Under the pieces are notes generated by a model. It was given only the letters and a program-made list of their open reading frames with translations, was not told the DNA's origin and did not search any database. The translations under genes were made by a program, and so were the position numbers. A stretch of 64,000 bases of DNA from Thermaurantiacus tibetensis (GTDB lineage Bacteria > Pseudomonadota > Alphaproteobacteria > Sphingomonadales > Sphingomonadaceae): contig NZ_JACHTM010000003.1 in NCBI RefSeq assembly GCF_015354055.1, positions 62,001-126,000 of the forward strand, written 5' to 3'. The first letter of the stretch is position 1. Each line of letters starts with the position of its first letter. Of the stretch, positions 18,393-26,611 are shown one piece after another.

Positions 18393-20194
18393 GCATGCCG
18401 CCCCCGCCCGCCCGCTTCCGCCTCCGCCAGGTCAGCCAGCGCCTCGCCGGCGGCGAGATCGTTCGCGAGCGGGACCTCGGGCCGGGGCCCGTCACCATCG
18501 GCCGGGCGACCGACTGCGACATCGAGATCCCCGATCTCGCCGTCGCACTCCGCCACCTCATGCTGGCCGCGGGCGCCGGCGGCGAGGTGGTGCTGAGCCC
18601 CGAGGCACCCGTCCTCGTCGATGGCCATCCGGCCTCGCCCGGCCCGCTGCCGCTCGCCGAGCCCCGGACCATCGCGCTCGGCAGCTACCGGCTCACCATC
18701 GCGCGCGATGCCGCCGAGGCTGGCGCCATCCTCCTCACCCTCGAGCAGGCCCCGGTCGACCGCGCGCTGCCCGACAGGCTCACGCCGCCCGTCGCCGGGC
18801 GGCGCACGGCGGCCTGGGTCCTCGGCCTCGTGGTGCTGCTTGCCTTCCTCGCCTGGCCGATCGCCGGCTTCCTCGCCCGCCCGCTGCCGCCAACGGCTGC
18901 CACGGCGCGGGCGCTGGCCGCCGAGCCGCACTTCGCGCGCGCGGGTCCGAGGTCCGACCGGGCCTGGCTCTCCGGGCCGATGAGCTCGGCCCACGCGCGG
19001 CTGGTGGCCGACTGCAAGGCCTGTCACCAGGCCCCCTTCGAAAGCGTGACCGACTCCACCTGCCGCAGCTGCCACGAAGACGCCCACGACCACGCGCGGC
19101 CCGACCGCCTCCTCGCCGTCCTGGCCGAGCCCCCCGGGCCGGTGGCCGCGGCGCGCGCCATGGCCGGCCTGCCGCCCGGGCGCTGCACCGTCTGCCACAC
19201 CGAGCACGAGGGCCCGAAGCTCCTTTCCAACCCCGAGACCAGCGGCTGCGCCGGCTGCCACCGGGACCTCTCCCACCGCCTTTCCGACACGCCCCTCCGC
19301 GATGCCGGCGACTGGCGGGAAGACCACCCCGAGTTCCGCCCGTTCGTGGTCGCTGGCTTCGAAGGCCCCAGGCCGCTCCTCCGGCAGGTCCCGCTCGACC
19401 GCCGGCCCGAGGACCGCAACGGCCTCCGCTTCAGCCATGCCCAGCATCTCTCGGCCGCGAACGCGGTTGCCCGCATGGCCCAGCGCCTTCAGGCCTATGG
19501 CAGGCCGCTCGGCTGCGCCGACTGCCACCGGCCCGAGAAGACCGGCCCGGGCTTCCTGCCGGTGGCGATGGAGCGGGACTGCGGTGCCTGCCACAGCCTC
19601 GCGGTTGCCGACGCCTCGGGCCGGATCGTCGAGCTGCCGCACGGCAAGCCGGCCGAGGTGGTGGCAACCCTCGCTGGTCTCGGGCCGCCCGTGGCCCCGC
19701 GTCCCACGGTCGCCGGCGCAGCCCGGGCGCTTCCGGGGGCCGGGCCCGCGAGCCCCGGCCTCGCGCCTGCGGCGGACCTTCGGGCGGCCGCCCCCTTCCT
19801 GCCCGGCGGAGTGTGCCGGGATTGCCACGAGGTGCAGCGCGACTCCGCGCAGGGCCGCCTCACCTTCGCAATCGCCCCGGTCCACCTCATCGGGCGCTTC
19901 TACCAGCGCAGCCAGTTTCCCCACGGCCAGCACAAGACGGTGCGCTGTGCCACCTGCCACGCGGCAGGCACGAGCGAGCAGGCCGAGGACCTGCTGCTGC
20001 CGGCCATCGCCACCTGCCGCCAGTGCCACGGCAATGCGGACTGGGCGGCGCGGCACCCGGAGACGAAGGCCTCGGGCGCCTGCGCGACCTGCCACTGGTT
20101 CCACCCCGATGCCCGCGCGCCGGGTCCCGACGCACGGGGGATCGTCCGCACGGCGCGCGGCGCGGTTGCGGATGCCGGTCGGCGCGCGGGGTAG
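18389..20194 (+). CDS. FHA-domain, membrane-anchored decaheme cytochrome c
   Basis: 601 residues from GTG 18389 (ATG 18395 is an alternative). The N-terminal 115 residues look like a forkhead-associated domain (VTIGRATDCDIEIPDLAVALRHL, with the Arg and His of the family but no Ser before the His). One membrane helix follows near residues 142-165. The periplasmic part holds ten CxxCH heme motifs: CKACH, CRSCH, CTVCH, CAGCH, CADCH, CGACH, CRDCH, CATCH, CRQCH and CATCH, between about residues 208 and 570. The N terminus would be cytoplasmic and the hemes periplasmic. Heme attachment would need the Ccm system encoded divergently. The combination of a phosphopeptide-recognition domain and multiheme cytochrome is unusual. 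The electron acceptor is unknown. Confidence 0.88.
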   Translation: MSMPPPPARFRLRQVSQRLAGGEIVRERDLGPGPVTIGRATDCDIEIPDLAVALRHLMLAAGAGGEVVLSPEAPVLVDGHPASPGPLPLAEPRTIALGSYRLTIARDAAEAGAILLTLEQAPVDRALPDRLTPPVAGRRTAAWVLGLVVLLAFLAWPIAGFLARPLPPTAATARALAAEPHFARAGPRSDRAWLSGPMSSAHARLVADCKACHQAPFESVTDSTCRSCHEDAHDHARPDRLLAVLAEPPGPVAAARAMAGLPPGRCTVCHTEHEGPKLLSNPETSGCAGCHRDLSHRLSDTPLRDAGDWREDHPEFRPFVVAGFEGPRPLLRQVPLDRRPEDRNGLRFSHAQHLSAANAVARMAQRLQAYGRPLGCADCHRPEKTGPGFLPVAMERDCGACHSLAVADASGRIVELPHGKPAEVVATLAGLGPPVAPRPTVAGAARALPGAGPASPGLAPAADLRAAAPFLPGGVCRDCHEVQRDSAQGRLTFAIAPVHLIGRFYQRSQFPHGQHKTVRCATCHAAGTSEQAEDLLLPAIATCRQCHGNADWAARHPETKASGACATCHWFHPDARAPGPDARGIVRTARGAVADAGRRAG

Positions 20195-20281
20195 CCGCAC
20201 GGCGACCGCTGGCGCGAGGTGCCGCGCCGGGCGGAAGACGCAGCGGCGGGCGCCTGCCGCCGCCGCGCATGTTGCCTGCCG

Positions 20282-22390
20282 TCAGTAGACCGCCCGAACC
20301 GACAGGCGGACGTTCCGTCCCTGCTCCGGAAAGCCGAACGCGAGCTGGTAGTTGGCATCGGCGAGGTTGTTCGCAGCGGCCGCCACCTCGAGCCCCGGCC
20401 GGGGCCGCCAGGCGAGGCGGAGGTTCAGGAGCGCGTGGCTGCCATCGCGAATCCAGCGGTTGCCGGCAGTGTTGACCAGCCAGCGGTCTCCGGCGAGTTC
20501 GAGGCTGGGGAGGAGGAACAGGGCGGGGAGCGGCTCCCATTCGGCCCAGAGGAAGGCCGAGATGTCGGGGACGCCCGTGGGTCGCCACGCCGGATTGTTC
20601 GGATCGGCGATGTCGCGCTTCACGAAGGTGAGGCTGGCACCGGTCCTGAGGCGTGACGTCAGCTCGGCCGACAGCGCCCCTTCCGCACCCCAGTAGCTGC
20701 CCCGGCCGACGTTCCGGCTCTGGCTCACCGGCTGCGGCTCGCAGCCGAGGGTCGGAACTGGCGGCGGCACGGTGGAGGCGGTGCAGGGATAGAAGAGGGC
20801 GGGAACGGAGAAGATCGCATCGCGCACGTCCGCCACGAACAGGGCGCCCTCGGCCCGCCAGCGCGCCGCCTCGCGGGCCCCGGAGAGTTCCACCTGGGTG
20901 GCGCGCTCCGCGCCGAGGTCGGGGTTGGAGGTGGCGCCGCCGAAGCGCGACGAGAAGCGCTCGAAGAGGGTCGGGAAGCGGGCCCGCGAGGAGACGGCGA
21001 GCGCAACGCGGCTCGCCGGGTCGGGCCGCCAGTCGAGCTTCCCCTGCGCGTTCCAGGCCTGGCCGTTGGCAGTCGGGTAGGCGAAGACGCGTGCCGGGCC
21101 ACCGCCCGGCGGCGTTCCATAGTCCTCCGCCCGGTGGAGGTCGCGCCAGTCGAAGCTGCCGCCGACCGCAAGGAAGAGGACGGGGGAGACGGCGAAGCGC
21201 CATTCGCCGGCCGCGCTCCAGGTCGTCTCGCGCGAGGTCTGCGGCGGCTCGATGACGCGCGACGGGAAGACCTGCTGATATTCGACGTGCTCGTCCTCGC
21301 GCACATGAAGCGCGAGGCCAAGGGCATGATGCGGCGCGAGATCGGCGTCGAAACGCACGAAGCCGCCGACCGCCTCGTCCTCGTACCAGCTGTTGAAGGC
21401 GCGTGGCAGGGTCTGGGTCGTCTGGCTGCGGCTGTCGAAGGCGCGGAGCAGGTTGTCGAAGCGCGAGCGGTAGGCCTGGGCGCGCAGCCTTGCCGAGTCC
21501 CCCAAGGGAAGCGCGGCGAACAGGGCGATGGTCTCGACATTCCATTCCGGCCAGGCCCAGAAGCGCTGGACCGGCAGCGGGAATGTCGTCTCGAGCGGGG
21601 CGTTCTTCGACCCTTCCTGGCGGGTGTAGCTGACGGCGATCTCGCCGCCCTCGATCGGGGCAAAGCCGATCCGGGCGTTGACCCGCCAGTCGCGCGCGTC
21701 GGAGAAGTCGCGGCGGCCGGCGGCCTGGTTGGGCGTAGGGGTGAAGCCCTTCGCGAGCGTGAAGAAGTCGCGGTCGTTGCGGGCGCCCGAGACCTGCGCA
21801 TGCCAGCGGCCCAGGCGCGTGCCCGCGTAGCCGAAGAGGTCGTGGCCTGAGAGATCTCCCCGGCGGTCGAGGGAAAGCCCGGCGCGCCCTTCGAGATCAA
21901 GCCGGTCGCCGGGCGTGCGGGTGACGAGGTTGACGGCGCCACCCATGGCCCCGGGACCGTCGAGGACCGACACATGGCCCTTCGCGACCTGCACCTCGGC
22001 GATGTCGCCGGTCACGAAGCGCCCGAAGTCGAGGCGGTTGTCCGCCGGCAGATAGACTCGGATGCCGTCGATCGAGAGGGGCACCTGGAGCCGGTCGAAG
22101 CCGCGCACGAAGATGAGCCGCTCGTTCCTCGAGCCGCCGCTGTTGGAGGCCGTCGCGCCGGGAACGAGCTTCAGCGCCTCGTCAAGGGTGAGGCGCTCGA
22201 AGGCGAGGATGGCCTCGGCCGAAAGGCTGCTCCCGGAAATGTCGATGCCAGGCTGGCGGGTTCCCGAGACCGTGATGGTGCCGAGCTCGAAGGGACGCGG
22301 AGAGGCCGCAGCCGGCGGGCTCGCAGGGGCCGACTGGACCGCGGCCGGGGCGGCGAGAAGAAGTGCAAGGGCGATGGAATTCCTGGGCAC
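20282..22390 (-). CDS. TonB-dependent outer-membrane receptor (siderophore/heme class)
   Basis: About 702 residues. I chose the GTG at 22390 because it yields a compact signal peptide (VPRNSIALALLLAAPAA); GTG 22408 would leave only 4 bases to the inverted repeat upstream. After the signal come a TonB-box-like segment (GTITVSGTRQPGI), the plug domain (LDEALKLVPG, IFVRGFD, IDGIRVYLPADN, DGPGAMGGAVNLVTR) to about residue 170, and a 22-strand barrel ending in a terminal aromatic (VRAVY). This is the FecA/FhuA-like length class. The divergent neighbour is a secreted protein of unknown role. The palindrome between them suggests joint control. The ligand cannot be read from sequence. Confidence 0.9.
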   Translation of the reverse strand: MPRNSIALALLLAAPAAVQSAPASPPAAASPRPFELGTITVSGTRQPGIDISGSSLSAEAILAFERLTLDEALKLVPGATASNSGGSRNERLIFVRGFDRLQVPLSIDGIRVYLPADNRLDFGRFVTGDIAEVQVAKGHVSVLDGPGAMGGAVNLVTRTPGDRLDLEGRAGLSLDRRGDLSGHDLFGYAGTRLGRWHAQVSGARNDRDFFTLAKGFTPTPNQAAGRRDFSDARDWRVNARIGFAPIEGGEIAVSYTRQEGSKNAPLETTFPLPVQRFWAWPEWNVETIALFAALPLGDSARLRAQAYRSRFDNLLRAFDSRSQTTQTLPRAFNSWYEDEAVGGFVRFDADLAPHHALGLALHVREDEHVEYQQVFPSRVIEPPQTSRETTWSAAGEWRFAVSPVLFLAVGGSFDWRDLHRAEDYGTPPGGGPARVFAYPTANGQAWNAQGKLDWRPDPASRVALAVSSRARFPTLFERFSSRFGGATSNPDLGAERATQVELSGAREAARWRAEGALFVADVRDAIFSVPALFYPCTASTVPPPVPTLGCEPQPVSQSRNVGRGSYWGAEGALSAELTSRLRTGASLTFVKRDIADPNNPAWRPTGVPDISAFLWAEWEPLPALFLLPSLELAGDRWLVNTAGNRWIRDGSHALLNLRLAWRPRPGLEVAAAANNLADANYQLAFGFPEQGRNVRLSVRAVY

Positions 22391-22412
22391 GGGGCTTTGC
22401 TGCGGCACGAGT

Positions 22413-22434
22413 CCTGTATAGCAGGGTATACAGG
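22413..22434. promoter_or_regulatory. Perfect 8-bp inverted repeat (operator-like) between divergent TonB receptor and secreted protein
   Basis: Arms CCTGTATA and TATACAGG are exact reverse complements separated by six bases (GCAGGG). One arm contains GTATAC, shared with palindromes at 29694 and 31103. It lies just ahead of both start codons, where a repressor would block both genes. The binding protein is unknown; the GntR-family regulator encoded at 30387-31043 is a candidate. Confidence 0.6.
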
Positions 22435-22461
22435 TCTCTTGGTTCAAGGAAAGGCCCACCC

Positions 22462-22980
22462 GTGAACATGCCGATGCGTCTCTCCCTTGCCCTTGCGCTG
22501 GTCGCCGCGCCGGCCGCAGCGCAGATGGCAGCCCCCGCCTGCAAGGAAGTTTCCAACGCCAACCTGCCGGCCGATCTCGCCGCCTGGGCAGGCGAGGCCG
22601 TGGCCGTGGCGGCGGCGCAGTCGGGCGCGGGGACCCCGGTTCCGATAGGGGCGCCAGTCGCGGTCACGCTCCATCCGTCCGGGGACGTCACGCTCCGTCA
22701 GCCGCCCGAGCAGGAGCGAAAGCCCGCGAACCCGCACGCCGGGCTTCTCGCGGTGGAGGTGCCCGAGGCCGGAACCTGGCGGCTGTCCGCCTCGACCGGG
22801 CTCTGGGTCGACGTCATCAGCCCGAACGGCCTCGTGAAGTCCACCGCCTTTGGGGCACTCGCGCCCTGCACCAGCATCCGCAAGGTGGTGGAGTTCCCGC
22901 TCGGCCCCGGGCGCCACACGCTCCAGCTTTCGGGCAACCCGGGGCCGGAGACGCGGCTGATGCTGAGCCGCAAGCCCTGA
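22462..22980 (+). CDS. Secreted hypothetical protein paired with the TonB receptor
   Basis: 172 residues from the GTG at 22462 (ATG 22468 is equally plausible), with an AAGGA 11 nt upstream. The N terminus MRLSLALALVAAPAAAQ is a signal peptide. The mature part is about 150 residues with one conserved-looking Cys pair (PACKEV and APCTSI) that could form a disulfide. It is strand-rich, with a GxW-containing middle (AGTWRLSASTGLWVDV) and an ending like a small beta-sandwich. No family is recognised. Position opposite a TonB-dependent receptor and a shared operator-like repeat suggest a periplasmic or surface accessory to uptake. Confidence 0.7.
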   Translation: MNMPMRLSLALALVAAPAAAQMAAPACKEVSNANLPADLAAWAGEAVAVAAAQSGAGTPVPIGAPVAVTLHPSGDVTLRQPPEQERKPANPHAGLLAVEVPEAGTWRLSASTGLWVDVISPNGLVKSTAFGALAPCTSIRKVVEFPLGPGRHTLQLSGNPGPETRLMLSRKP

Positions 22981-22987
22981 GCGGCGG

Positions 22988-24181
22988 CTAGATCACGCCC
23001 TGTTCGGCAAGCGCGGCCTGCTCGGCCTCCGAGAGGCCGAGCGCGCCAAACACCTCGGCATTGTGCTCGCCCACACGCTGCGGCGCGAGGCTGCGCACGC
23101 CGCCTGGCGTCTTCGAGAACTTCGGGAAGCTGTTCTGCATGGTGATGGTGCCCCAGCGCGGGTGGGGAAGCTCGATGAGCGCTTCGCGGGCCTCAAAGTG
23201 CGGGTCCTCGAGCATGTCGGGGGCGCGGTAGATCCGGCCGGCGGGGACGCCTGCCTCGACCATCTTCGTCTCCAGCTCGGCGACCGTCAGCGTCCGCGTC
23301 CACTCGGCAATCAGGTCGTCGAGCTCCTTCTGGTGGCGGCCGCGCGCGATATGGGTGGCATAGCGCGGGTCGTCCTTGAGCTCGGGGCGGCCCATGGCGG
23401 CGCACAGGCGCGCGAACACCGTGTCCTGGTTGGCGCCGATCAGGAATTCGCCATCGGCGCACGGGTAGACGTTGGAGGGGGCGACGCCTGGCAGCACCGA
23501 GCCCGATCGTTCCCTCAAGTAGCCGGAGACGGTATATTCGGGCACGAGGCTCTCCATCACCTGCAGCACCGCCTCGTAGAGCGCGCTGTCGATGATCTGG
23601 CCCTCGCCGGTAAGGTCGCGGTGCCGGAGTGCAGCAAGCGCCCCCATGCAGCCGTAGGTGGCGGCAAGCGAATCGCCGATGGAGACGCCCATGCGCGCCG
23701 GCGGCCGGTCAGGGTCTCCGACGATCGCGCGCCAGCCGCCCATGGCCTCGCCGATGCCGCCGAAGCCGGCGCGCTCGGCATACGGGCCCGTCTGCCCGTA
23801 GCCTGACACGCGCACGACGATGAGCGAGGGCTTCTCGGCGAGAAGGTCGGCTGGCGCCAGGTTCCAGCCCTCGAGGGTTCCGGGGCGGAAATTCTCGATG
23901 AGGATGTCGGCGCCCATGATGAGGCGCCGCGCGAGCGCCTGGCCTTCGGGCACCCGCAGGTTGAGCGAGACCGATTTCTTGTTGCGGGCGACGATTTCCC
24001 ACCAGAGGGGATATTCGCCGCGGCCCCAGTCACGCATCGGGTCGCCCTTGCCGGGCGGCTCGATCTTGATGACGTCGGCGCCCATGTCGCCGAGGAGCTG
24101 GCCGCAGAAAGGGCCTGCAATCAGCTGGCCCATCTCGACGACCTTGAGGCCCGCAAGCGGACCAGACCCTGCTTGCCCCAT
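22988..24181 (-). CDS. Class III CoA-transferase (CaiB/BaiF family)
   Basis: 397 residues, the full length of the family. Recognisable segments are MGQLIAGPFCGQLLGDMGADVIKIE at the N terminus (in the known nucleotide-binding half), RNKKSVSLNLR near residue 70, and GVSIGDSLAATYG near residue 165 with the catalytic Asp that forms the acyl anhydride. These enzymes move CoA between carboxylic acids such as succinate, carnitine or mesaconate. It is the last gene of a tightly packed minus-strand operon behind HyuB-like, SRPBCC, HyuA-like and HMG-CoA-lyase-like genes (4-nt gap to hyuB). It probably activates the carboxylate product of the upstream hydrolysis. Substrate unknown. Confidence 0.93.
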   Translation of the reverse strand: MGQAGSGPLAGLKVVEMGQLIAGPFCGQLLGDMGADVIKIEPPGKGDPMRDWGRGEYPLWWEIVARNKKSVSLNLRVPEGQALARRLIMGADILIENFRPGTLEGWNLAPADLLAEKPSLIVVRVSGYGQTGPYAERAGFGGIGEAMGGWRAIVGDPDRPPARMGVSIGDSLAATYGCMGALAALRHRDLTGEGQIIDSALYEAVLQVMESLVPEYTVSGYLRERSGSVLPGVAPSNVYPCADGEFLIGANQDTVFARLCAAMGRPELKDDPRYATHIARGRHQKELDDLIAEWTRTLTVAELETKMVEAGVPAGRIYRAPDMLEDPHFEAREALIELPHPRWGTITMQNSFPKFSKTPGGVRSLAPQRVGEHNAEVFGALGLSEAEQAALAEQGVI

Positions 24182-24185
24182 GTCG

Positions 24186-26063
24186 TTACTCCGCAGCCTG
24201 CCTCAGGTGGTGCCACACGGGCGGCTTCGGCGGGGGCAGGCCAGTCTCGGCCTCGCACCGGGCGCGCAGCTCCTCGATGGTGCCGCCGAAGTCGAAGAGC
24301 GCGTTGCTGGTGGCCTTCGCCCGCATCTCGGCGCGGAGCGCCTCGGTTGCGGCCATGTCGAGCCGGCCCTCGCCGTCGCAGACGACCCCGTAGCGCCGCG
24401 CGCCCTCGGGAGTCACGAGGCCCTGCCGCACCTCCTTGGCCACGAGCGCCGGGTCGCGCTCGAGCGGGTCGCCCCAGCCGCCGCCGCCCCAGGTGATGAA
24501 GTGGAGCACATCGCCCTCCTCCACCCTGAGGCTGTCGATCTTGTTGGGGACGACCTTCGTCGTGCCGTCGGCCTTCTCGAGGATCTTGCGCGCCCGCGCA
24601 CCCGGCTTCCCGCCATTCACCCCCCAGGGGTAGGTGAACCAGCGGTCGTCGTGGATGGAGACGGTGCCGGGCTCGAGGAAGCGATAGCTCATCTTGATGC
24701 CGTTGCCGCCGCGGAACTTGCCCGGGCCGCCGCTGTCGGCGAGCGCCTCGTAGCGCTCGATCCGGAGCGGGAAGTAGCGCTCGAGGAACTCGTTGGGGAC
24801 ATTGGTGAAGCCCGGCCAGAGCGAGTGGCCGTCGGGCCCGTCGCCGAAGGGCTTGCCCGGAATGCCGCCGAAGCCGATCTGGAAGAGCTGGAACCACTCG
24901 CCCTTGCGGTCGCGGCCCGAGTACATGAGGTGGGGCGAGGAGGAGAAGCCGGCCGCGCACAGGAACTCGGGCGTGCGCTGGCCGAGAAGGCCGCCCAGGA
25001 TGTCGAAGATTCGGCCCAGCGCATGGGTACGGCCCGAGAGTGCGGCGGGATAGCGGGGCTTGAGCAGCGAACCTTCCGGGATGCGCACCTCGATGAGGTC
25101 ATAGAAGCCGTCGTTGAACATGATCGCCGGGTCGAAGACCATGATCATGTAGATGCCGAAGAACATCTTGAACATGTTCTCGTTGAGATAAAAGTTGATC
25201 GAGGCCTCGGACTGCGGGTCGGTGCCGTCGAAGTCGAGGATGACCTTCGAGCCCTCGCGCCACATCGCGCAGCGGATGCGGTAGGGCCCGTAGCCGACCC
25301 CGTCGTCGCAGACATAGTCCTCGAAGGTGACGCGATCGGTCGACACCGAGCTTTCGATGAGCGCCTTCATCGCGCGATAGTTGCGCTGGAGGAGCGCCTC
25401 GGTCGCCGAGACATAGACGTCGTCGCCGAAGCGGTCGCACATCTCCTGCACGCGGCGGGCAGCCACCCGGCACGAGGCAATGAGGGCGTTGAGGTCGGCC
25501 GCGCACCAGTCGGGCTTGCGCGTCTGGTGCATGACGAGCTTGATGAGCTCGTGGTTGTAGACGCCGCGCGCGTAGAGCTTGACCGGCGGAATGCGCACCC
25601 CCTCCTCGAAGATGGAGCTGGCATCGATCGGCATCGAGCCGGCGACCTTACCGCCGATGTCGGACTGGTGGCCGAACATCGCCGTCCACGCCACCAGCCG
25701 GCCGGAGCGGAAGACGGGGAGGAGCACCAGCCAGTCGTTCGAATGGGAGATCGCGCCCTCGCAGCTGTAGGGGTCGGACAGGAAGATCATGTCCCCGTCC
25801 TCGATGTCGCCGTCGTAAGCCTTGAGGAAGCCGTCGATGAAGCTTCCGAACTGGCCGACGATCATGCGCCCCTTGTGGTCGGCAATGAGCGGGAAGGCGT
25901 CGCCCTGCTCGCGAATCCCCGGCGACATGGCGGTCCGCGTCAGCGTCGCGTCCATCTCGATCCGGGCGTTGCGCAGCGCGTTCTCGATGATGTCGAGGGT
26001 CACAGGGTCGATGTTGACGGCCGCGAAGGGCTTGGGGTTGGTCTCGACGATGCGGGCGGGCAT
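24186..26063 (-). CDS. Hydantoinase B / oxoprolinase family subunit
   Basis: 625 residues from the ATG at 26063. Family landmarks include TRTAMSPGIREQGDAFPLIA near residue 40, GQFGSFIDGFL, DGDMIFLSDPY near residue 95, HSNDW, and HQSDIGGKVAGSMP. HyuB-type subunits work with HyuA-type subunits in ATP-driven opening of hydantoin, 5-oxoproline or lactam rings, or in acetone/acetophenone carboxylation. The HyuA partner is encoded upstream but separated by a secreted SRPBCC gene; the gaps are 2 nt and a 4-nt overlap. Start choice is supported by GGAGCCC shortly upstream. Substrate is not determined by sequence. Confidence 0.93.
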   Translation of the reverse strand: MPARIVETNPKPFAAVNIDPVTLDIIENALRNARIEMDATLTRTAMSPGIREQGDAFPLIADHKGRMIVGQFGSFIDGFLKAYDGDIEDGDMIFLSDPYSCEGAISHSNDWLVLLPVFRSGRLVAWTAMFGHQSDIGGKVAGSMPIDASSIFEEGVRIPPVKLYARGVYNHELIKLVMHQTRKPDWCAADLNALIASCRVAARRVQEMCDRFGDDVYVSATEALLQRNYRAMKALIESSVSTDRVTFEDYVCDDGVGYGPYRIRCAMWREGSKVILDFDGTDPQSEASINFYLNENMFKMFFGIYMIMVFDPAIMFNDGFYDLIEVRIPEGSLLKPRYPAALSGRTHALGRIFDILGGLLGQRTPEFLCAAGFSSSPHLMYSGRDRKGEWFQLFQIGFGGIPGKPFGDGPDGHSLWPGFTNVPNEFLERYFPLRIERYEALADSGGPGKFRGGNGIKMSYRFLEPGTVSIHDDRWFTYPWGVNGGKPGARARKILEKADGTTKVVPNKIDSLRVEEGDVLHFITWGGGGWGDPLERDPALVAKEVRQGLVTPEGARRYGVVCDGEGRLDMAATEALRAEMRAKATSNALFDFGGTIEELRARCEAETGLPPPKPPVWHHLRQAAE

Positions 26064-26065
26064 GG

Positions 26066-26611
26066 TCAGGGCTCCTTCTGCGCAGGCTCGGCGGATGGGG
26101 GCGGCGGGGTGTGGGCAAGAAGCCGGGCGAAGGCTTCGGGGAAGAGGGCATTGACAGGCGCGGCGAGGCTGTCGAGCTTCGCGGAGGCAGGCCCGCCCAC
26201 CCGGCAGGTGAGGGTCAGGCGCGTGCCCTGCCCTTCGGGCGCAAGCGCGAACTCGAGGACGCCGGCGACGGACAGCGCCTGGAGCGCACCGAAGGCGGCG
26301 TGCCTGCGCAGGAGCTTGGGCGGCATGGCGAGCACCACCTCGCCGTGGCTGGCCCAGCCGCCGTCCCATTCCTCCTCGAGCTCACCGTCGGCCTCGGCCC
26401 CGAAAGAAAGATTCGCCGCCTTGCCGGAGAAGGTCTGGGCGTCCGGCCACCAGCCGCTCCAGTCGGCGAGCGCCGCCCAGGCCTCCGCGGGCGGCCTCGG
26501 CGAGAGGCCGGAGAAGCGCAGGGTGAAGCCGTCGGGCGCGGACGCCACCACTTCGGCCGCAGCCTGCGCGGGTGCGGCGAGCAGGGCAGCGAGGAGAAGC
26601 GCGCGCATCAT
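26066..26611 (-). CDS. Secreted SRPBCC/START-like protein inserted between hyuA and hyuB
   Basis: 181 residues from the ATG at 26611, whose ATGA overlaps the hyuA-like stop. A signal peptide (MMRALLLAALLAAPAQAAAE) precedes a SRPBCC-like fold: FSGLSPRPPAEAWAALADWSGWWPDAQTF at about residues 35-63, strands through the middle, and a long C-terminal helix (LFPEAFARLLAHT). The family binds hydrophobic ligands. The tail is Pro-rich. An exported ligand-binding protein inside an operon of cytoplasmic ring-opening subunits is odd and suggests substrate capture in the periplasm. Function is otherwise unknown. Confidence 0.75.
   Translation of the reverse strand: MMRALLLAALLAAPAQAAAEVVASAPDGFTLRFSGLSPRPPAEAWAALADWSGWWPDAQTFSGKAANLSFGAEADGELEEEWDGGWASHGEVVLAMPPKLLRRHAAFGALQALSVAGVLEFALAPEGQGTRLTLTCRVGGPASAKLDSLAAPVNALFPEAFARLLAHTPPPPSAEPAQKEP

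Noticed and set aside
22434-22460. Possible tRNA fragment (GGTTCAA-like T-loop)
   Set aside because: No acceptor or anticodon arms can be formed around it; the region is a divergent promoter.
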